The notes under the pieces were generated by a model. The model saw only the letters and a program-made list of their open reading frames with translations, made no database searches and was not told the DNA's origin. A program made the translations under genes and the position numbers. A stretch of 64,000 nucleotides of DNA. It comes from Diplonema japonicum (taxonomy: Eukaryota > Euglenozoa > Diplonemea > Diplonemida > Diplonemidae). The stretch lies in assembly GCA_964019335.1 (NCBI GenBank), contig OZ025683.1, positions 496,001 through 560,000 on the forward strand, in the 5' to 3' direction. Position 1 is the stretch's first letter. Each line of letters opens with the position of its first letter. Below are positions 23,201-34,728 of the stretch, in pieces.

Positions 23201-26200
23201 CACCCAACTTCAGGAACAAGTGACGACAGTGACCGAGGAGCTTCAGCTTGCAAGGGAATCAGCTTCATCAAAGGAAGAACCGAAGCAAGAGGAAGGTGGC
23301 TGGGGTGATGATGGCTGGGGCAGTGATGGGAAGAGCCCTGCTCTTGAGCCGGTGGCACCCAGTGCTGCACTTGAACAGCGGGTTTCTGAACTTGAAGAAC
23401 AACTGAAGGAACGAGGTGAAAAGGTGTCAAAACTTGAGGCTGACCTTGCTTCTTCATCTGAGAAAGTCGTGAGCTTTGAGGCTACTTCAGCATCCTTGGA
23501 GGAACTTCAGAAGTCCAACACCCAACTACAGGAGCAAGTGGCGACAGTTACCAAGGAGCTTCAACTTGCACAGGAGACAACTCCCGTGAAGGAAGAACCA
23601 AAGCAAGAAGAAGGTGGCTGGGGTGATGATGGCTGGGGCAGTGATGGGAAGAGCCCTGCTTTGGAGCCGGCGGCACCCAGTGCTGAACTTGAACAGCGGG
23701 TTTCTGAACTTGAAGAAGAGCTCAAAATGAAGCAGGCGGCATGCGATGACGCAGCCACCACCATCAGCGGGCTGGAGAGCAAGACAGCAGAACTCTATCA
23801 CCTGCAGGAACTGAACTCTGAACTTCTGAAGCAGATTACGATGCATGAGGAACACCTTAAGGAACGAGGCGAGAAAGTGTCACAGCTTGAGGCTGACCTT
23901 GCTTCTTCATCTGAGAAAGTCGTGAGCTTTGAGGCCACTTCAGCATCCTTGGAGGAACTTCAGAAGTCCAACACCCAACTACAGGAGCAAGTGACGACAG
24001 TTACCAAGGAGCTTCAACTTGCACAGGAGACAACTCCCGTGAAGGAAGAACCAAAGCAAGAAGAAGGTGGCTGGGGTGATGATGGCTGGGGCAGTGATGG
24101 GAAGAGCCCTGCTCTTGAGCCGGTGGCACCCAGTGCTGAACTTGAACAGCGGGTTTCTGAACTTGAAGAGCAGCTTAAGGAACGAAGTGAAAAGGTGTCA
24201 CAACTTGAGGCTGACCTTGCTTCTTCATCTGAGAAAGTCGTGAATTTTGAGGCTACTTCAGCATCCTTGGAGGAACTTCAGAAGTCCAACACCCAACTGA
24301 CCAAGGAGCTTCAACTTGCACAGGAGACAACTCCCGCGAAGGAAGAACCAAAGCAAGAAGAAGGTGGCTGGGGTGATGATGGCTGGGGCAGTGATGGGAA
24401 GAGCCCTGCTCTTGAGCCGGTGGCACCCAGTGCCGCACTTGAACAGCGGGTTTCTGAACTTGAAGAACAGCTGAAGGAACGAGGTGAAAAGGTGTCACAG
24501 CTTGAGGCCGACCTTGCTTCTTCATCTGAGAAGGTCGTGAGCTTTGAGGCTACTTCAGCATCCTTGGAGGAACTTCAGAATGTCAATTCTAAATTAGAAG
24601 AACACTTGGAGACAGTGACCAAGGAGCTCCAGCTTGCGAAGGAAACGACCCCCGCGAAGGAAGAACCAAAGCAGGAAGAAGGCTGGGGTGATGATGGCTG
24701 GGGCAGCGAGGGGAAGAGTCCTGTCCTTGAACCTACTTCAGCGGAGCAAGAGCTTGCAGCAAAAGTTGAGTCGCTTACGAAGGAACTAAAAATGATGACG
24801 AAAAAGGTGACGACTTCTGAAGGAAGAATCGAAATGCTGAAGAACGCAGGAAAGAAGATAAAAACGGAGCGGGATAGTTTGCGGGCACAACTGGAAGAGG
24901 TCCCGGTGCAGAATGACTCATCAAATGCAAGGCTTGTGGAGGAGCTCGCAGTGCTGCGCGAAGAAAACAAGAAGCTTCAAACAACCCACGAACCCAATGA
25001 CTGGAACGACTCGTGGGGCAGCCCGACAAGCCCTGCGAAAGATAAAGATTTCGAGCAGGCTTGGAACAAGGAGCGTGAAATGCTGACAGCAGCACTGGCA
25101 TCTCTCGGGACTGACATGGAGGAGAAGAATGAAATCATTGCCAAACTGAAGGAAGCAAAGACCATGTTGGAGAGTGACCACACATCAGCGACAAGCAGGC
25201 TGCAGACGTGCGAACATGAGCTGCAAGAGGTTAAGGCAAAGGTTAAATTCTTGGAGAGCGGGAAAGAGGGGGCAGAGCGGGAAGCAGTACAAATGAGGGA
25301 ACGATGCCACGAGCTAGAAGAGCACTCGAAGGCGATGCAAGACACCGACAGGAAGCAAGCACTGCAAACACGCATCGAGAGCTTGAAAGCAGCTTTGAGT
25401 TCGGCTGAGCAGGTCGTACGCGAGACAAAGGATTCTGAAAGGCAGATCCACGAGCGGCTCAACGCAACACTGGAGAGGAACAACGACACTGCATTGAGCG
25501 GGCTCCGTGGCGAGTTAGATATGGCTGCAATTGCTTTGACCGAGAAAGAGGAAGAGGTTCTAGCGCTGCGAGAAGCTTTAAAAAAGAAAAGCGAGTTACA
25601 CGAAGCACAAGCACGCGTGGCGCAGGGCACATCAGAATCCGCGAACAGTACAACTGATGTTATTTCAGAATTTGCCGTCACGGCGGACACAACCACCACG
25701 CAGACTGACATGAGTAATGGGAAGGACACAAATGGTTCGATGCTAAGCTACGAAGCACTCCTCGCCAGCCACGTGCAGGTCAAACAAGAATGCACCTTCC
25801 TTCGAGAAAAGCTGCAGCAGGCCTCCGCTGGCGCTGAACAGCTGGAAGACGCTGTCGACGCCAAAAACGAGCTCACGAATATCAACAAGATCCTTGAGCA
25901 GAAGTTAGCGGTTGCCAGCAAGAAATGCGACGAGTTGGACATGATCACCGCCGACTATGATGATGTATGCAGCACACAACACATACACACAAATGGACAG
26001 GTACGAGCTGACCTCACTGCGGAGACAGCACGTGCTGATGCTTTGAGCAAAGAAATCGAACGGTTGCAGACTCTCATCAACAAGCTCGAGAAGAAACATG
26101 AAGAAGAGTCAGTCACCGAGTTCGAAATACAGGTGTTTCAACAAATAAAAAAGAAGAAAAAAGCAACACCACAGTCGGCTAACAGCTCCCCCCACCCTGT

Positions 26201-29200
26201 ATGCAGCAAGCGTCCCTCGATCACCACTTCTGAGTTCTACATAGGGGACACAGACGATGAGGATGAGAGGCTGGCCCAAAAATTGAAGCACTGTGAAGAA
26301 GAAAAGGCTCGTGCACTGGCTGAGTTGGCAAACATGAAGGAGCGTGCTACTAGCATGTCAAAGCAAGTTGATGAACTGGTATGGCAGAAGGTACACAACC
26401 ATTATGCACCACAGGAGCTGCTCAAGGACCACGCCGAGGAGTTGCAAGAAGATCTGCAAGATGTCCAAAGCAAATTCGAAAAGTCGCAGAAACAAGTGGC
26501 TAAGCTCCAAGAACAAATTCAGCAACAGACGGCCCCTACGCACACGAACGGTCATGAGAAGCAAGACACGCCTTCCACAGAGAGTGAAAGCAGCCTTGGC
26601 TCAGAACTGGACTCCACAAACTTGGAAGCAGAGGTCGACCTCTTGAAATCTGCCTTTGCAGACGCTAAGATATTCACTGAGGTCGCTGAGGCAGACCTTG
26701 CGGAGCACTTGGAAGAGGCAAAATCGCGCGTGCAGGCGCTTGAAGATGAGCTGACTGATGTGATATCCCAGTCGGCAACACCGCGAAAGAAAACTACTGA
26801 AGCGTGGCTGCAGGACGCACTCCCCCCGTACGACGACGAGACGGAGACGGAGACGAGCGATGGGTCATCGGATGTGCATCACTTGGAGCTGCTTGATGCA
26901 GAGATTGCTAAGATGAAGAATCACATCAAAACCGTAGTGCAGAAAGACAGGGACTTCGAAACCGCGACAGACGAGCTCATCGAGCAGCACCATCACCGCA
27001 TGTATGCAACGGAGACTCCTGACACAGTAGATGTTGTTGAGGTCGAGACGCACGTGCTGCGCCATGAGATGATCACCATCAGAGAGGCCAACAAGCAACT
27101 CACAGAAGAGCTTGTGGCACTTAACACAAGCAAGGATGAGGCAAACAAGTGGCGGGATATGTACCGGCAACAGACTTTGCAGTTCAACGAGTTAGAAGAG
27201 AGGCTCTCAGGTGATGCATCTCATGCGGCACGCCTCGTTGAGCTGGAGAAGCAGCTCTCCATCGCTAAGATGGACACCCAGACTGCCACAAACCTTGCAA
27301 AGGAAGAATCTTCTGCGCGTATCACATCGTTGGCACAGGTGCAAGACATGAAGGCCGAGATGGCTGAGGCACTTGCCGCAAAGGACATCGAGACTGAGAA
27401 GCTCAACGTGTTGCTGGAAGAGGCATCGTACCACAAGAGCGAAGTGAACAAGACACTGATCCTGTTGAACGAGGCGACGAAGCGGAACGAAGAACTGATT
27501 GCAAAGAACACAGACCTCCTGAACACTGTGGAGGAGCTGAAGGCAACAGGCACTGCTGTTGACACCACTCCGCTGCACGACATGCAAGACGACAGCACGA
27601 AGACAATCAAAGAGAAGTGCAGGCACCTGCAGGAAAGCTTGAAGAAAGCACACGAACAGTGCACAGTGCAGTCCGCAAAGTACACCGAAGTGCAAAAACA
27701 TCTCAACGAGCAAATTAGTAATCTACAGTCCAAGTGCGCGACACTTGAGAACACCGTTAACGACCTCACAAGCACGAAAATAGCTTCCGAGACAGAGCTC
27801 GACCTCACGCGGGAAGAGTTGCAAACTGCAACGTTGAACCTGAAGATGTTGACGGAGAACCATGCGTCTCTGCAGACCAGCCTTAGAAAGTCGGAGGGCA
27901 ACTTGCAGCAGGCAACCGGTAGCTTGAGCGAAGCAACGGTAAGGGCACAGGGCAGTGAAAAGGTAGTTAAAGAGCTGCAAGAAAATCTGTCTGAGATGAA
28001 GACACAACAGAGGATGAAAGAGGCGGAGATCCAGAGGCTCAATGACACGATCGGCAGGCAGGCAGTTCATGAGGACAGAGTGAAAGAACAGCTGGAAACG
28101 ATAAAGGATACACTGTCAGTGAAGCAGAGCAACTTAGAGACAGAAGCTGGTGAGGCCCATGGATTGAAAATAAAGAACATCGAACTTGAAGGCCGTATTG
28201 GGGTGCTGATGACAGAGCTTGAGAACAACAAGCACTACCTCGAAGAAAGCAATGCGAAGATTGGCCACCTCGAAGAAGCATTAGCCGCTGCCCAAAACGA
28301 GCTGACCAACTACAAGGTGCAAGTCGAAGTAGGCAATGCCGCCTTGAATAGTGAGGCTTCAGCGTCGCATGCTGCAGCTCAAGAAAGGATCAGAGCCATC
28401 GAAGAAGAGCTGAAGGTGACTAATGAATACTTAGAAGAGAGGGACGAACTGATCGAAGAAGATAAAAGGACGAAGGAGATCCAGCTGGAAAAAATTGCAG
28501 ACCTTGTGCGTGAGAACGGGGTCGCGACAGCCAAGATCTTTGAGCTAGAAGGCCTTCTCAAGATAGAGCAGATAACGAACAAGTCTGTTGGTTGCGATAA
28601 CGTGGCATTTTTCGAGACGCAGAAGGAGCTCGAGGCACTGAGGGAGGAAATGAGCTCAGTGCGGGCCGACCATCTTGCGGCGATGGAAAAGTCCAACGAG
28701 ATGAAGGAAAACTGGGGCATCTCGGAAAACATGCTTGCCTCAGAGAAGCAGAAGCTGCGCGAGGCGGAGCATAAGCTGGATGCCACTTTGGCGCGTCTGC
28801 AGAACTCATCAACATCTGAGTCCACAGTGAAAGCGGAGCTTGAGGCCGTGCGCAAGGACTTGTACTCATCTGCTTTTGGTCAGTCGGAAGCAGCGTCTGC
28901 AGCGAGCAATGTGAAACGAGAATACGAAAGCAAGCTGTCTGAGGCGGTGAACGAATCAGTGTCACTGAGGAAGAAGCTTGCCACTGTGGAGGGCGAGTAC
29001 CATGCGTTGCAGTCTGAGTGCCGCAGGCTTGAAGACTGCACAGCAGGGAAAGACACTGACTACAGCACTGCCATCAGGCAGCGCGACAACGCCATCAGCG
29101 AAGTCAAGTCAAGGCTGACTAAGGTACAAGACTCGCATATGGAAGATGCTCACACCATCGCCAAGCTACGTGCTGAACTAGAGGTAAGTGAGAAGCTACG

Positions 29201-31579
29201 TCGAGATGCCGACGATTCGTTCAGATCGAAGACGCAAGACGTTGACAACAAGCTGCGCGTTGCGGAGGAGTATAACAGAAAGGCAGAATCGCTTCAAAGA
29301 AAGATCGATTCGAGCTACGTAGAGGTGGAGTCCTTGAACGCCAAGCTCAAGGTGACGACTGCTGAGCTGACTGATGCCAACAACAAGGTGTGGGAGATCG
29401 AGCAGCAGAAGTCAGATGCTGAGAGACAACTGAGGAAGGTGCAGACTGATTTGATCCTTGCCGAGCGCAAAGTGCAAGAGAGCACAGGGTCTTCGGAGGC
29501 ACTAGCACACCAGAACAGCAAGCTGAGAATGGAACTTGAAGCTGTCGACGAGCAGGTGAAAGAAGCCCAGCGGCGCAATAAAAAGCTCACTGATGAGATG
29601 CACCTTAGATCACGTCGTGACCCAAAGGGACAGGCACCTTCGGAAATCACTTCTCTGCAGAGTAGGGTTAAATTCTTGGAAGGTGAGATCGAGCTGTCGA
29701 GGTCAGGGAAGGTATGTAAAAGCGCCAGGTTCCACATTATAATATAGATCGTTGACACATCGCAGACAGACTCGAAGGCGTGGCCTTCGGAGAAGCTTCT
29801 GCTGCAAGCTGATATTGATTGCTTGAAGAGGAAGTGCTTGATGCTTGAGGACAGGTCCCAGTCGCTGACAAATGACCTGAGGCAGGCTGATGAAGCAGTA
29901 GGTGATGCCGAGGACAGGTGCCGTGAGGCAGAAGAGGAACTGATGGTTCTGAAGCAAAACGCCACGCTGGAGTCCTTCAGGAGGATGGACAGCGACAGCG
30001 ACTCATCGGTGCCCTCAGTGAAACACATCCTCAAGAACGAGTCGCCCGTCAACACTGCTTGGCTTGAACTTCTCTCGGTTGAGGTGGCCAGGATGGACGA
30101 TCTCAGCAGCACCGCCTCCACTTCCAGCACACACCAACTGGCTCAGTGTGCGAAACTGAAAACAGTATGAACAAAAGTCTCACAATCCCAATGACAATTA
30201 GATGCTCTCTTCATTCGAAGGCAGACTGATCAAAACCCTGCAGTCTGGACAGCTCCCGGTATGCTTTGCTTTATGTTACCATGTTCATCAGGATGTCGTA
30301 ACAAGTGCCTTGCGGAAGGTGCAAGACGAGGCAAGGACTATTGCCAAGCTTATCCGGTTTGCTGAGGTATGTCTGCAGCAAGAAACACGTCATTCACCTC
30401 CAGGATACAGCAAAGAAGGTGCAAGAGAGGCTTGCGGCGGACATCAAGCCTTACAGCACGTCATTCATGCACCACATGAATTCGCTCAGAACAGCCCCCT
30501 CTCCTTGGACAGACCCTATTGCCAAGGCTATCATTCAGCAGCACAGAGGCAAGTGGTGCGGTGCTGCAGAGGCCCTCTCAGACATGCTGGGCCACGATGC
30601 TCAGGACATCGACAAGATACAGCATAACCTAAAACTGTGGGAATCGATAAGCCTAGACGACCATGCTGCAGTGAGCGCTAACACCTTAGCTGGCACTGTT
30701 GACGTCTATGCACCACGCGAGGACACCTGGCCGCTTCTCACTGCAGAGGACAATGAAAACAGCGAGAAAGAGAACGTCCGCCTGCGGTATGCAGTCCCAA
30801 CCTTTAGCCAATCCTTGCAGTGACGAGCTTCGATCAGCGCAGTCGGCAGTGCAGACGCTCGAGTCGCAGTTCAACAGGGAACGTGAGCGAGAGAGCAGAG
30901 AGCGGGACAGGGAGAGCAAGGAACGCGAACGCTCGGTGCAGAGGTATGTCAGCGAGACCCTTTAACAACATCGCAGTGTGCACGTGTCGCTGGATGAAGA
31001 CCCGTTCTTCAAGACGTGTGTCTTGCATGTGCATAACCTAGACGCTCGGTACAGGCTGCTGCTTGATGTACGCGGTAACTTAATGAGTGCCTTGGTGCCT
31101 TGCCGCCTGCCCGATGTCAGCGGGTCGCCTCTTGTGAGGTTCAAGAAAGGTGCAATGTGCGTGGTGTTTGCAATCTCCCTGCGGAGGCTCAGCAGACGGA
31201 GGAAGGAGGAGACGGCTTTTGTGGAGGCATCACCAGTGAAAGCAGCGAGGTCGCTGTTGGCGAGGCCTGCAAGGGAAGGAAAGGTGGCTCATGTTGTGAG
31301 CAATGACATTGCAAGCAGGACCTTGCTTGAGGTATGATGCGGACTAGCTGCTGATACACGATCACAGGGACTTCAGAGACTGAGGGAGACCGTCACGACA
31401 TCGAAGGCAAGGGTCGACTTCATTGAGGTATACTTATCCTATCGCGCATCATATCACCACAGGGATCACTGGAACGTGAGGACCCGATTAGCGAGACGGA
31501 GACAGGTGACTCAGGGGATGAAAGCTTCGACATCAACGATGCACTCGAAGAAGACTCATGGGGTGCCATGGACTCGTAG
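17205..31579 (+). CDS. giant coiled-coil protein with repeated Trp/acidic motif
   Basis: About 4,690 aa in nine exons: 17205-29711 (possibly split at 25965-26000), 29748-30164, 30202-30258, 30292-30366, 30404-30786, 30821-30943, 30977-31331, 31368-31427, 31463-31579. Nearly the whole protein is heptad-rich Glu/Lys/Leu/Gln coiled coil with no signal peptide or membrane segment. Thirteen copies of a linker with the core WGDDGWGSDGKSPALEP occur between nt 18360 and 24730; a degenerate one is near 25010, and an acidic D-S-W-G end closes the protein. Near-identical blocks within the gene show recent internal duplication. Start 17205 is chosen over in-frame 17157 because an acceptor-like AG lies between them. 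A tethering or cytoskeletal scaffold is likely (golgin-, centrosome- or basal-body-type), but no domain identifies which. Confidence 0.9.
18480..19600 (+). repeat. internal duplication, copy A
   Basis: This coding block reappears at a constant offset of +4,575 nt (1,525 codons). By eye it is nearly identical; I noticed an a/g difference near 18524 versus 23099 and another near the 3' limit. Confidence 0.85.
18858..19763 (+). repeat. tandem duplication of a 453-nt unit
   Basis: Two consecutive 453-nt (151-codon) units, 18858-19310 and 19311-19763, are essentially identical. A third partial unit continues until the sequence diverges near 19840. Confidence 0.85.
23055..24175 (+). repeat. internal duplication, copy B
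   Basis: Second copy of the 18480-19600 block, in the same frame. It diverges from copy A near 24175. Confidence 0.85.
25965..26000 (+). other. candidate in-frame intron, 36 nt, phase 0
   Basis: GTATGC...GGACAG, the size and donor of the proven-by-frame introns. It interrupts the coiled coil with an atypical Thr/His stretch. It contains no stop, so the frame cannot decide. Confidence 0.5.
29712..29747 (+). other. intron, 36 nt, phase 0
   Basis: GTATGT...ATATAG. The final TAG is an in-frame stop if unspliced; the same coiled-coil frame resumes at 29748. Confidence 0.88.
30165..30201 (+). other. intron, 37 nt, phase 0
   Basis: GTATGA...AATTAG; its first bases contain an in-frame TGA. Confidence 0.8.
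30259..30291 (+). other. intron, 33 nt, phase 0
   Basis: GTATGC...CATCAG. In frame and without a stop; the flanking exons are helical and continuous. Confidence 0.75.
30367..30403 (+). other. intron, 37 nt, phase 0
   Basis: GTATGT...CTCCAG. Removal joins two helical stretches and restores the downstream frame. Confidence 0.82.
30787..30820 (+). other. intron, 34 nt, phase 2
   Basis: GTATGC...TTGCAG. The split Arg codon reads into an Arg/Glu-rich helix. Confidence 0.85.
30944..30976 (+). other. intron, 33 nt, phase 2
   Basis: GTATGT...TCGCAG. The split Ser codon joins the Arg/Glu helix to the next exon. Confidence 0.85.
31332..31367 (+). other. intron, 36 nt, phase 0
   Basis: GTATGA...ATCACAG; contains an in-frame stop if retained. 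Confidence 0.82.
31428..31462 (+). other. intron, 35 nt, phase 0
   Basis: GTATAC...CACCACAG. It precedes the last exon, which ends in an acidic tail at TAG 31579. Confidence 0.8.
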
Positions 31580-32228
31580 TACAGGGCTGCAGAGGGGAGG
31601 GGAGGGGAGGGGTGTGTTATGTTATGGTGCTTTTTTGTAACAATTGCCTAATCCTGTAGTGTTATCATCAATCTGTGGATTTCGTTTATATTTCTTTTTA
31701 AAAAAGAAGAAGAAAAAAAAAAAAAAAAAGGGAAAAGGGGAGAAAGAAATTATCCCGAAGGACGGGAGCCAATGTTTCTTTTTTTAATTTTTGCTGAATG
31801 AATTCCTTTTTTTTTTTTTAATATCCCCCTTCTCCTTGTGCGACTTAGCGAAGGGAAGAGAGTTATCAGAAAACAGAAACTCCGAATGATTGTAAGGAGG
31901 GGGCAACATCATCTAGATAGCAGTTGGGCGAGGGTTAGAAAACACTTTTTTTAAAAAAAGAAAAACGTTAACATCTACAGCCACGCTCATAGTTTACCTG
32001 TCTTTGAGGTTGGGGGGAAGTATCTTCCTCCACGCCCCCCTTTTTTTTCTTCTTTTCATGCACCATTACACCCTCATAGATATAGTCCCCCCCCATACTT
32101 GTTTCCTTTTTATATCTTTATTTTTCTTTTTTTCTTGGTGCCCAATTCTTCTCATGTTTTATTTCTGTCCACAAGCTGCCCCGTTGGATCCACATTCAGA
32201 AAAAGGTAAAAAATAAAAAAAAAATAAA
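31580..32228. other. spacer without a gene
   Basis: Holds a GGGGA purine repeat (about 31595-31612), several A and T runs, a T7A7 palindrome near 31947 and a pyrimidine-rich stretch ending in CATTCAG near 32199, 30 nt before the next ATG. I see no convincing ORF or RNA gene. Confidence 0.6.
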
Positions 32229-33823
32229 ATGAGTGACGACTTCTGTGTCGTCACTGGCCTGCCTTTGATCAGGCTGCCCGCGAAGCTTGTGAGTGGACCA
32301 TGGTATGTACTTTGCGAAGAAAGGAAAGGATTCATACCAAACACAGTTCACGGCTGACTGGTGTATTGTACTATAGCGTGGTGCGGAAGAGTGTGCAGAA
32401 GTGGTCGTTCTGGCACGACAGGGTGGTCATGGTGACGCATAACAAGTTCATCGTGACGGACGAGGACGGCACCATCAAGCGGTTCCACAACTTGGACCAC
32501 ATCACGAAAATAACTGTCGACAAGAAGCACAACGGCAAGCTGCTCATCCTTGTGGGCGTGCAGGTCACGAACGGTAACGATGTCCTCCTCTCCTTCAACA
32601 GCGTGGACAACGGGCACCGCTTCATCTCTGTCCTGGAGACAGTCCTGAACACGTCGTCTTCTGGCAGCTGGATGATCGCTGAAGGCAACGTCGAGGTACG
32701 CAGCGCGGACAGGGCAACTCTCCCCAAGATCGGCTCCTCATGCAGCATGACCGAACAGGAGATCTACGAAGAGATCGAACGGGATGGCAACCAGTTGGCT
32801 ATCATGATGACACGGCAAATGTGCCCAATCACAGGCCTCCCTTATGTAGAGCCTCCCACTGGCCTCACAGCACCCAACTTCAAGATGCTCTATTGCGGAA
32901 ACATTCTGAAGCTAACTGCGAAAGGGAAGGAACACGACAGGGTGCTGTTCGTTACGCTGCAACGCATCATAGTGGCGGACATGGCGGGGAATGTGAAGAG
33001 GTTCCAGTCCACTCATGATATCGTGGCGCTCAAGCACACCATCGACAATGAGATCTTGTTGGAAATGACAGCTAGTAAGGACTTGCTATTGCACACTTGC
33101 CCCGAGGACGCAGCTGTCCTGATGAACGTGATCGGCACCGTGCGGAAAGCTCAGAGCAAAGGCTTGGCAGTTCCCACGTGGAAGGGTGTCTCGGAGGTGC
33201 AGGCGAGTTTGGAGATACGAAAAGGTGATAGCTATGTGCCCCCGCAAGTGACACTGTTCACGTTAAGAGGGGCACAGCACAGGAGGCGGTCGACATTTGT
33301 GTTGGGGAGCTTTTGTTCGCATGATGCAGCGCAGCTGCTGGACAAGGTAGCTAAGACACGTAGCCTCGACGTCCAGGGCATCGTGGAGAGAGCGGAGAAG
33401 GTAGAACGGACACGATTATGGCAGAGGGACCTCCCTGAAGACGCAGAACAAATGGACGAGCAGGCGGAGAAGGTGAGCAATAGTTTCAACAGCGTGCAGT
33501 CCGTCGACAGCGTCCCCTGTGTCATCAACGCCTTCAACATCACTATACCATGCGATCTGCAGAAATGCGTGACGTGCTTTGCACTAAATAGACAGATCAG
33601 AGAGAACAGCCCTCCGGTTAAGTCGCCTGGCACGTTATCCGTAGGCACTCCCTCCCGCCCCCCACCTGCTCCTCTCTTGGGTGATCCTTACGACCCTCTC
33701 AGGGTGCAGCTCTCTGCTGCAAGGATAAAAATTCATAGCCTCGAACAGTCGAGAAAGTCGAATACCAAAAATATCGACGCATTACTCACGAAACTGAGGT
33801 CAGCCACAAAACGGAACAAGTAG
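32229..33823 (+). CDS. tandem PH-like domain protein
   Basis: Two exons, 32229-32302 and 32347-33823, about 516 aa. Residues ~20-140 and ~215-300 have matching patterns: a short strand ending L-Y-Y/L-Y-C, a basic region, a block of type D-R-V-(L/V)-(F/M)-V-T, then D-x-x-G-x-(I/V)-K-R-F and hydrophobic strands ending before an amphipathic helix. This looks like two PH-type beta barrels, the arrangement I recall from kinetoplastid tandem PH-like proteins. It would bind membrane lipid or protein partners. The C-terminal 200 residues are less ordered (Pro-rich, then a Lys/Arg-rich helix). No signal peptide or membrane segment. Start 32229 is the first ATG after the acceptor-like CATTCAG and is supported by the intron restoring frame. 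The family assignment is from pattern only. Confidence 0.8.
32303..32346 (+). other. intron, 44 nt, phase 2
   Basis: GTATGT...ACACAG. It connects the ATG exon at 32229 with the main exon; it is the longest intron resolved here. Confidence 0.8.
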
Positions 33824-33895
33824 AGCGAGAGCTGTGATAATCCTTCCTCACATCATTCATTTGATATCGAGCATTGTTTTCTTCTCTTTTTTCTT

Positions 33896-33938
33896 TGGCG
33901 GGCCGTTGCTAACCACTTCGTTCCTACCATAGTGAATT
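33896..33938 (+). repeat. dispersed 43-nt repeat, copy 1
   Basis: Begins TGGCGGGCCGTTGCTAACC. It matches 48009-48051 at 42 of 43 positions in the same orientation and sits in the 352-nt spacer 33824-34175, which otherwise shows only pyrimidine-rich sequence. Confidence 0.85.
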
Positions 33939-34175
33939 CTTTTCTTTTGTGCCCCTCTAGCTGGGCTGGCGGTTGCCGGCTTTCTAAGTGCATGGTGTTC
34001 CATTCCTATGTGTCAGTATTTGGGTGCTCTTTCTGTTAAGTGGGGAAACGACGCAAGACCTCCTTGCATCTTTTCTTCTGTAAAGTTCCTGTTTGTTTTA
34101 GTTCCAGTCTACTTTTTTGTTCTTGTATCGCGAACCTGAAGTGTTGTAGGTCTGTTTACACACAAAATATAAAAA

Positions 34176-34544
34176 ATGGCTGGTGTCGTACCGAATCTCA
34201 TCATGAACGTGACGGTGAACCCACCGCAGATCTCGATCATAGGGCCTGTGAAGGAGACGACGGTACAGAAGCTGAACACCATTCTTCCGAACTGCTGCAC
34301 CAGTGCATCAGGACAAAAGACGAAGATGGAGTTCATCCGCAAAGACATCCCCCCGCACTGGTACGCAGAGCTGCCCACCGCCTTTGCAAACGAGGAGATG
34401 GGCCAGTCACAGATCTTCCTTTCCCTCATGGACGCCCTGGAGGAGGAGGGTGGCTGGATCCTCAAGGGTACCAACGCGACCAACCATGACGAGGCAAAAG
34501 TCACTTACAAGTTTTTCTTCATGAAGGACGAGGACGATGACTAG
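34176..34544 (+). CDS. small acidic-tailed protein of unknown function (122 aa)
   Basis: A complete ORF with coding-like composition, ATG 34176 to TAG 34544. It has a beta-rich N-terminal part, a Cys pair (CC) near residue 40, an amphipathic helix with E-E-E-G-G-W, then N-A-T-N-H-D and a Y-K-F-F-F strand, and ends in an Asp/Glu tail. No signal peptide or membrane segment. The single compact domain resembles nothing I can name with confidence; I considered and dropped profilin. The next gene starts 184 nt downstream. Confidence 0.8.
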   Translation: MAGVVPNLIMNVTVNPPQISIIGPVKETTVQKLNTILPNCCTSASGQKTKMEFIRKDIPPHWYAELPTAFANEEMGQSQIFLSLMDALEEEGGWILKGTNATNHDEAKVTYKFFFMKDEDDD

Positions 34545-34678
34545 CCGTGTCTTGACAACAAGAAAGAAGAATTTAATAAGTGTTCCTCCCCGCCCATCTT
34601 CTCCACCCATTTGTCACGACTGCAAAAGTCTCTCTTGTTTATATATTATTATGACACTTTTAACATTACACTTATTAC

Positions 34679-34708
34679 CATTTCCTTCTTTACCCTTGCA
34701 CAACACAG
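34679..34708 (+). promoter_or_regulatory. polypyrimidine tract plus AG before gene 34729
   Basis: A strong C/T tract (about 34679-34698) is followed by CAACACAG (34708), 20 nt before ATG 34729. An ORF extended upstream to 34537 would run through this tract, which argues for the 34729 start. Confidence 0.45.
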
Positions 34709-34728
34709 CACCACCCTGCAGGCAAGAG

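Noticed and set aside
18445-24525. Many long antisense ORFs opposite the coiled-coil and stalk repeats
   Set aside because: They are shadows created by the biased codon composition of the repeats and repeat exactly with them.
18360-24730. Regularly spaced repeats considered as a CRISPR-like array
   Set aside because: The repeats are in-frame coding units of a eukaryotic gene.
34176-34544. Profilin assignment for the 122-aa protein
   Set aside because: Length is close, but the profilin N-terminal W-x-x-Y/V motif and C-terminal pattern are absent.
34537-34728. N-terminal extension of the coiled-coil/IQ protein
   Set aside because: It overlaps the previous gene's stop and translates a polypyrimidine tract.
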